The position numbers were made by a program, and so were the translations under genes. The notes under the pieces were generated by a model. The model worked only from the letters and a program-made list of their open reading frames with translations. It ran no database searches and was not told the DNA's origin. DNA of 11,981 nt from Methylomarinum sp. (GTDB taxonomy: Bacteria > Pseudomonadota > Gammaproteobacteria > Methylococcales > Methylomonadaceae): the NCBI GenBank assembly GCA_013139755.1, contig WTAG01000371.1:1-11981 (forward strand). The letters are read 5' to 3'. The first letter of the stretch is position 1, and every line of letters starts with the position of its first letter. Below are positions 7,396-11,981 of this stretch, piece by piece.

Positions 7396-9537
7396 ATGTT
7401 AAAAAAAATTTTACACCGGTTACTAACTCTAATTTACAAGGTTGAAATTAAAGGTTTAGATAATTATGAAAAGGCCGGCAAGCGAGTTCTTATCATATCC
7501 AACCACACTTCCTTTTTGGACCCCTTATTGTTAGGTGTTTTTTTACCTGACGATATTACCTTTGCTATCAACACACAAATATCCGAACGCTGGTGGCTCA
7601 AGCCATTTTTGAGTTTATCGCATGTTTTTCCGATGAACCCTACCCAGCCTTTATCATTAAAAGCACTGATCCATCATTTACAAAATGATACCAAAACCGT
7701 CATCTTCCCTGAGGGACGCATAACCGTTACAGGTTCGTTAATGAAAATATACGATGGCACAGGCATGGTTGCAGATAAATCGGGGGCATCTATCCTACCT
7801 GTTCGTATACATGGCGCAGAATACACCCACTTTTCCAAACTTAGAAATATCGTTCGCTTACGCTTATTCCCAAAAATCACCATTCAAATCCTTCCTCACA
7901 CGACCATAAAAGCCAAACAAGAGCTGAGAGGGAAATCACGCCGTAAATATTGTGGACATATTCTTAGTGACATCATGAGTGAGATGATTTTTTCTACCAG
8001 TCACTACCAACAATCTATTTTTTCATCTCTTCTTGAAGCTCGTACTATCTATGGCGGAAAACAGACTGTTGCAGAAGATCTGGAAAGGCAACCGCTTTCA
8101 TATAACACCTTAATCACACGAACCATTGCCATTGGTAATGCCTTAAAGAACATCACTGAAGCTGGCGAGAATGTCGGCGTATTCCTCCCTAATTCAACTA
8201 AAACATTAAATGTGGTTTTAGGGCTGCAATTGTATGGTCGTGTCCCTGCCATGCTTAACTATTCGACCGGCTCAAAAGGCATGAACTCTGCCTGTAAAAC
8301 AGCAAAAGTCAAAACAGTATTAACCTCTCACCGTTTTATCAAATTAGCAAAACTAGATAGCGATGCAGAAGCTCTGGCAAAACACCTTAACCTGGTTTAT
8401 TTAGAAGACTTAGCAGAAACAATCTCCGGTATTGATAAATTGAAAGCTTTAGTTCAAAGTAAAACAGCAAATTACTGGTATGAACATCAGAAATTCAGCC
8501 CAGAAAGCCCTGCTGTTATCCTTTTTACTTCAGGGACTGAAGGTGATCCTAAAGGTGTTGTGTTATCCCACTCCAATATTCTAGCTAACCACTATCAAGT
8601 AAGAGCACGCATTAATTTTAACTCGCAAGATGTGGTTCTCAATTTTCTACCTATGTTCCATTCTTTTGGCTTTACTGTGGGTACCTTGTTACCTGTGCTT
8701 AATGGTATGACCACATTCTTCTACCCTTCCCCACTACACTTTAGTGTTATCCCTGAGATTGCTTATGATATTGGTGCGACCATCATGTTTGGCACCAATA
8801 CCTTTTTAGCTTCTTATGCCAAAAAAGCGCATGCTTATGATTTTTACAATATGCGTTATGTGGTTGCAGGTGCTGAAAAGCTACAAGACAGTACTCGTAA
8901 ATTATGGGCAGATAAATTTGGCATTCGTATTTTAGAAGGCTACGGCGCTACTGAAACCTCTCCGGTTGCTGCTGTTAATACCCCAATAGACTTTAAAGCG
9001 GGTACTGTCGGCCGATTAATGCCTGATATGCAATATAAGCTGGAACAAATACCGGGTATTGATGATGCGGGGCAATTACATCTTTATGGCCCTAATATTA
9101 TGCAAGGCTACTTGCTCGCTGATAATCCCGGCAAGCTAATCGCCCCTGAATCTGTTTATGGTAAAGGCTGGTACGATACCGGTGATATTGTTAATGTGGA
9201 TGAAGATGGCTTTGTCAGCATTCGCGGTCGTAGTAAACGCTTTGCAAAAGTCAGCGGTGAAATGGTTTCTTTATCCGCAGTTGAGTCACTCGGGGTTAAA
9301 GCCTGGCCTGATGCACATCATGCTGCCACCAGCCTGCCAGATCCCAAAAAAGGCGAGATAGTCATATTGTTAACTACACAAAAAGGTGCTGACAGCAAAC
9401 AACTTGCGGCTTCATCCGAAGGTGTTCATGCTATAAGTTTACCTCGAAAAGTTTTTGTTGTTGATGCTATCCCTGTTTTAGCAACGGGTAAAACCAATTA
9501 CCCTGAAGTGACTAAATTGGCCGAAAGCTTAATTTAA
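7396..9537 (+). CDS. aas: Bifunctional lysophospholipid acyltransferase / acyl-ACP synthetase Aas
   Basis: An inner-membrane-associated enzyme that re-acylates lysophospholipids, mainly 2-acyl-glycerophosphoethanolamine, using acyl-ACP made by its own synthetase domain. The 713 residues match E. coli Aas (719) in length and domain order. The N-terminal PlsC-type acyltransferase (1-200) has the catalytic NHTSFLD (H37, D42) and FPEGR (104-108). The C-terminal AMP-binding domain (about 210-713) has the phosphate loop FTSGTEGDPKG (377-387), the GYGATETSP core (515-523), YDTGD (593-597), the hinge GRSKR (611-615) and the late catalytic lysine K699 in ATGKTNY. Every expected active-site motif is present. 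The ATG at 7396 begins the expected MLKKILHRLLTL amphipathic helix; the ribosome site (AGAG, 8 bases upstream) is modest. It is the first gene of a co-directional unit that ends with lplT, its functional partner. A fused acyltransferase/AMP-ligase of another specificity is unlikely given lplT. Confidence 0.95.
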   Translation: MLKKILHRLLTLIYKVEIKGLDNYEKAGKRVLIISNHTSFLDPLLLGVFLPDDITFAINTQISERWWLKPFLSLSHVFPMNPTQPLSLKALIHHLQNDTKTVIFPEGRITVTGSLMKIYDGTGMVADKSGASILPVRIHGAEYTHFSKLRNIVRLRLFPKITIQILPHTTIKAKQELRGKSRRKYCGHILSDIMSEMIFSTSHYQQSIFSSLLEARTIYGGKQTVAEDLERQPLSYNTLITRTIAIGNALKNITEAGENVGVFLPNSTKTLNVVLGLQLYGRVPAMLNYSTGSKGMNSACKTAKVKTVLTSHRFIKLAKLDSDAEALAKHLNLVYLEDLAETISGIDKLKALVQSKTANYWYEHQKFSPESPAVILFTSGTEGDPKGVVLSHSNILANHYQVRARINFNSQDVVLNFLPMFHSFGFTVGTLLPVLNGMTTFFYPSPLHFSVIPEIAYDIGATIMFGTNTFLASYAKKAHAYDFYNMRYVVAGAEKLQDSTRKLWADKFGIRILEGYGATETSPVAAVNTPIDFKAGTVGRLMPDMQYKLEQIPGIDDAGQLHLYGPNIMQGYLLADNPGKLIAPESVYGKGWYDTGDIVNVDEDGFVSIRGRSKRFAKVSGEMVSLSAVESLGVKAWPDAHHAATSLPDPKKGEIVILLTTQKGADSKQLAASSEGVHAISLPRKVFVVDAIPVLATGKTNYPEVTKLAESLI

Positions 9538-9615
9538 ACCACAATAACAAATGCCAAATTTGTAAGACTAACTGTTGGGCACAACACTAACACTTTTTTG
9601 CCTAACTTACTTATT

Positions 9616-9621
9616 AAGGAG
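9616..9621 (+). promoter_or_regulatory. Strong ribosome binding site that sets a GTG start
   Basis: AAGGAG lies 6 bases before GTG at 9628, an almost ideal Shine-Dalgarno. The alternative in-frame TTG at 9598 has no such site, and the ten residues it would add (PNLLIKEQD and its start) are not part of the NYN fold. Confidence 0.75.
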
Positions 9622-9627
9622 CAAGAC

Positions 9628-10413
9628 GTGATACCTGTAGCAAAAAAATTGGCTGTTCTTATAGATGCTGAAAATACGCAATTAACAGCACTACAGGCCA
9701 TCATGACTGAATTGGCAAAATATGGCTATATCATTGTAAAAAGAGCTTATGGTGACTGGGCATCACCCGCACTAAAAAACTGGAAAGATCCACTAAATGA
9801 ATTGGCGATTCAACCTATACAACAGTTTTCATACACTAATAGCAAAAACTCTTCTGATGCCGCGATGATTATTGATGCTATGGATTTGCTATATTCTAAT
9901 AAATTTACTGCCTTTGCTCTTATTTCAAGTGATAGTGATTTCACTAGACTGGCAACTCGACTAAAAGAATCACAAGTCTATGTTTATGGGGTTGGGAAAA
10001 AACAAACACCTATCGCATTTATCAATGCCTGTGACACTTTCTTATATATTGATGTTTTAAACACTCCTGCTACCAATGCTTGTTTAGACGAGCCCTCTAC
10101 TGAAGAAAAACTAAAAAACCCGCCACAAAAGAATCAATATAGCAGACAGCAACTGTGCCAAAACACTAAACTCATTAGCATCTTAAGAAATGCAGCCGAA
10201 GAACGATCCGGAGAAGATGGCTGGGTGCTACTGAGTATATCAGGCAGTTTTATTAAACGCCAATTCCCTGATTTTGATCCTAGAAACTATGGTTACAGCA
10301 AACTTTCTAATTTAATTGAAGCCACTCATTTATTTGATATAAAAAAGAAAAACATGGAAAACAGCAATAACATCCAAGTTTATTATAGAGATAAAAAGAA
10401 ACACACCACATAG
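9628..10413 (+). CDS. NYN-domain (LabA/PIN-like) putative RNase with C-terminal OST-HTH/LOTUS domain
   Basis: A predicted 261-residue cytosolic protein combining a nuclease-like and an RNA-binding-like domain. The NYN domain spans about 5-145. It begins with the hydrophobic strand and LIDAEN motif (D13, E15, N16), followed by D77 in NSSDAAM and the SSDSDF motif (D102, D104), which together form the acidic metal site of PIN/NYN nucleases. All of these are present, so it is probably catalytically competent. A polar, low-complexity linker covers about 150-175. Residues 180-250 match the OST-HTH (LOTUS) pattern, with DGWVLLSISGSFIKRQFPDF, then YGYSKLSNLIE. Proteins of this layout are widespread in bacteria and mostly uncharacterised; RNA cleavage is inference from the fold. 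It begins 90 bases after aas and ends 18 bases before lplT on the same strand, so it is very likely co-transcribed with lplT. GTG at 9628 was chosen for its Shine-Dalgarno. Confidence 0.88.
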   Translation: MIPVAKKLAVLIDAENTQLTALQAIMTELAKYGYIIVKRAYGDWASPALKNWKDPLNELAIQPIQQFSYTNSKNSSDAAMIIDAMDLLYSNKFTAFALISSDSDFTRLATRLKESQVYVYGVGKKQTPIAFINACDTFLYIDVLNTPATNACLDEPSTEEKLKNPPQKNQYSRQQLCQNTKLISILRNAAEERSGEDGWVLLSISGSFIKRQFPDFDPRNYGYSKLSNLIEATHLFDIKKKNMENSNNIQVYYRDKKKHTT

Positions 10414-10431
10414 GATATTGAGTTTAATAGC

Positions 10432-11595
10432 ATGAACAAACAAATCTACCCATTACTTATAGCCCAATTTTTATCTGCCTTTGCCGACAATGCCATTTTG
10501 TTCACTGTGATTGCATTAGTCATACAGACAGAACAACTTGCCAGCTGGTATGTGCCAGCATTACAGAGTGTTTTTATCGTGGCCTTTGTTTTATTAGCCC
10601 CATGGGTAGGTGCTTTTGCAGATACCCATGCTAAACCCCGCGTTTTAATTGTTGCCAATTTAATTAAAGCCTTAGGTGCTGGCTTATTGTTACTCAATGT
10701 AGAACCGCTAATCGCTTATTGCTTGGTCGGTATAGGTGCCGCCATCTATAGTCCTGCTAAATACGGTATTTTGCCTGAATTGGCTGATAAAGAGACCTTG
10801 GTCAAAGCCAATAGCTGGATAGAAGGCTCGACTATTTCTGCCATTTTATTAGGCATGATCGTCGGTGCTAAAGTGGCCGATTATTCTATTCAGTGGGCAT
10901 TGATAGGCAGCATTATTATCTTTATCATTTCAGCCGCTGTTAGCTTGTTATTACCCAAAAACATCAGTAAGAAACCAGAACAAGGCTCTAAAGTGATTCG
11001 TTTTTACCAACAAACCCGATTATTTTTTATCACCCCACGCTCCCGTTTCGCTATTTTAGGCGCATCATTATTTTGGGCTACGGCAGCAACAGTTAGAGTG
11101 ATTATTATTGCCTGGGCACCCATGGTATTAATGACAGAAAATGCCAGTGATATTGCTGAATTAACCTTATTTTTAGCGGTTGGTATTATTGTAGGCTCAG
11201 CATTAGTGCCTCATTTAATCCCTTTGGACTTTTTAGGCAGAGCAAGAATTCCCGCCTATTGTATGGCTGTTTTTATCATTGCATTAAGTTTTACAGATAC
11301 TGTCTGGAGTGCTCGCATTGCATTGTTTGCTATCGGCATGGCGGGCGGTATGTTTATCGTACCGATTAATGCGGCATTACAGGAACTAGGACAAGAAAGT
11401 ATCGGTAGTGGTGGGGCAGTGGCTTTACAGGGATTTTTTCAGAATGTGGCTATGTTAATAGCAGTAGGTAGTTATACCTATGCTGCTTCTCAACAAGTTG
11501 ATCCGGTAACTGCATTATTTGGGTTAGGTACTTTTGTTTTTATTGCAACACTTTTGGTTTCATTACATCTTCCCAAAAATAAAAGCATATCGTAA
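10432..11595 (+). CDS. lplT: Lysophospholipid transporter LplT (MFS)
   Basis: An inner-membrane major-facilitator protein that flips lysophospholipids from the outer to the inner leaflet, where Aas re-acylates them. At 387 residues it is close to E. coli LplT (397) and similar along its length. Diagnostic stretches are AQFLSAFADNAILF in the first membrane helix (11-24, with D19), the LAPWVGAFAD loop (about 55-64), YSPAKYGILPEL (106-117), LVKANSWIEGSTISAILLG (123-141) and, in the second half, the GGMFIVPINAALQE region. Repeated hydrophobic segments fit about 12 membrane helices. It follows the NYN gene by 18 bases, with only weak Shine-Dalgarno-like sequence (AGGATATTGAG) before the ATG, so translation may depend on the gene before it. 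In E. coli the order is lplT-aas and the genes are adjacent; here aas comes first and another gene separates them. Confidence 0.95.
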   Translation: MNKQIYPLLIAQFLSAFADNAILFTVIALVIQTEQLASWYVPALQSVFIVAFVLLAPWVGAFADTHAKPRVLIVANLIKALGAGLLLLNVEPLIAYCLVGIGAAIYSPAKYGILPELADKETLVKANSWIEGSTISAILLGMIVGAKVADYSIQWALIGSIIIFIISAAVSLLLPKNISKKPEQGSKVIRFYQQTRLFFITPRSRFAILGASLFWATAATVRVIIIAWAPMVLMTENASDIAELTLFLAVGIIVGSALVPHLIPLDFLGRARIPAYCMAVFIIALSFTDTVWSARIALFAIGMAGGMFIVPINAALQELGQESIGSGGAVALQGFFQNVAMLIAVGSYTYAASQQVDPVTALFGLGTFVFIATLLVSLHLPKNKSIS

Positions 11596-11602
11596 AGAAT
11601 AG

Positions 11603-11679
11603 TTCACACAAAGGCACAAAGGCACAGAGACACAAAGACGAGAAGTTCTTTCCTCTGCGTCTCTGTGCCTTTGTGTGAA
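11603..11679. repeat. Long imperfect inverted repeat after lplT, possible bidirectional terminator
   Basis: TTCACACAAAGGCAC (11603-11617) pairs perfectly with GTGCCTTTGTGTGAA (11665-11679). The left arm also contains a tandem AAAGGCAC duplication (AAAGGCAC at 11610-11617 and 11618-11625). The stem can therefore form in two registers: 15 bp plus 6 bp (AGAGAC with GTCTCT) around an 8-base bulge, or 17 continuous base pairs (11615-11631 with 11659-11675). The loop is about 27 bases. No T-run follows. It lies 8 bases after the lplT stop and before the convergent TetR gene, a location suited to stopping transcription from both sides. Similar CAAAGGCACAGAGAC-type sequences are a familiar kind of intergenic repeat; this is from general experience, not a search. 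Confidence 0.6.
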
Positions 11680-11786
11680 ATGGTCAAGTGTGAAAATAAA
11701 ACATCGACTAGCTACATAACCTTAACCATAATAAACTGATTTTCGTTACTCAATGATTGCTCGTCGTGAAACTGCCTGATGCGCTA

Positions 11787-11981
11787 TTAGCTACTTTCCC
11801 AACCCTTAATAAAATTATCGACTAATAACACCACGGTATTCTCAACATTATTAACGCCTACCAAATCTAATTTACCTGTCAAAGACAAGGTACACACACC
11901 ATGCACACCACTCCATAATGCTCTAGCAGCTAATTGACTTTCTTCATCAGTATGCGATGCTGGTAACCTCTTGAATTGTTG
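11787..11981 (-). CDS. TetR-family transcriptional regulator, C-terminal end (5' part outside the window)
   Basis: The last 64 codons of a minus-strand gene, ending in TAA at 11787. The stretch LAARALWSGVHGVCTLSLTG carries the W-x-x-x-HG signature of the WHG-type ligand-binding C-terminal domain of TetR regulators. It is followed by a final helix (NTVVLLVDNFIKGWESS) typical of the dimerisation end of the family. The DNA-binding N-terminus is outside the window. The gene is convergent with lplT, so no shared promoter is visible and there is no evidence that it controls the lipid operon. The ligand is unknown. The 107 bases between the inverted repeat and this stop codon (11680-11786) show nothing recognisable. 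Confidence 0.75.
   Translation of the reverse strand, partial: QQFKRLPASHTDEESQLAARALWSGVHGVCTLSLTGKLDLVGVNNVENTVVLLVDNFIKGWESS

Noticed and set aside
7674..8252. Minus-strand frames inside aas
   Set aside because: They are antisense to conserved acyltransferase and AMP-binding sequence and have no domain pattern.
9538..9600. Small hairpin (TGTTG-GGCA-CAACA) followed by a T-run between aas and the NYN gene, considered as a terminator
   Set aside because: The stem is only 5 bp and the T-run is 8 bases away, so it is too weak to split the operon on sequence alone.
10446..10697. Minus-strand frame of 83 codons
   Set aside because: It is antisense to the first membrane helices of LplT, with no ribosome site or family pattern.
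11603..11679. Possible CRISPR or tandem-repeat array
   Set aside because: There are only two adjacent 8-base units and one inverted copy, with no regular spacers and no cas genes.

Overview
The window is AT-rich chromosomal DNA from a bacterium, most likely a gammaproteobacterium. The best evidence is an aas/lplT-type lysophospholipid recycling pair whose proteins resemble the enterobacterial ones along their whole lengths, together with an ExeA-type AAA ATPase and an SbcC homologue. The exact genus cannot be read from the sequence. There are no rRNA or tRNA genes, no CRISPR array and no complete insertion sequence or prophage.

Left part (1-2480, minus strand): the 5' two thirds of a multidomain cyclic-di-GMP protein (REC, PAS, GGDEF, EAL) runs off the left edge. 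Upstream of it is a 458-base stretch without a complete gene. It holds a small broken reading frame that looks like the C-terminal half of a phosphotransfer (HPt) domain, and a strong GC-rich hairpin that may be both the terminator of the next gene and the cause of the break.

Middle part (2478-6936, minus strand): a stand-alone ExeA/GspA-type AAA ATPase lies downstream of a full-length SbcC, the SMC-like DNA repair ATPase with an intact zinc hook. No sbcD is next to it. Each gene has its own consensus-like -10 box, so they are probably separate units that read in the same direction. A 459-base divergent intergenic region (6937-7395) follows. It holds the putative sbcC promoter, a GC-richer structured patch, a decayed reading frame and a good sigma70-type promoter for the next operon.

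Right part (7396-11595, plus strand): a three-gene unit made of aas (bifunctional lysophospholipid acyltransferase / acyl-ACP synthetase), a NYN-domain nuclease-like protein with a C-terminal OST-HTH (LOTUS) domain, and lplT (lysophospholipid flippase). LplT brings lysophospholipids to the inner leaflet and Aas re-acylates them. The RNA-related protein between them is the unexpected member and the most interesting point in the window. A long imperfect hairpin/repeat follows lplT, and the convergent C-terminal end of a TetR-family regulator enters from the right edge.

I see no clear new defence or mobile system. The items most worth a second look are the NYN/OST-HTH gene inside the lipid-repair operon, the HPt-like remnant apparently split by a hairpin, and the intergenic repeat-like elements.
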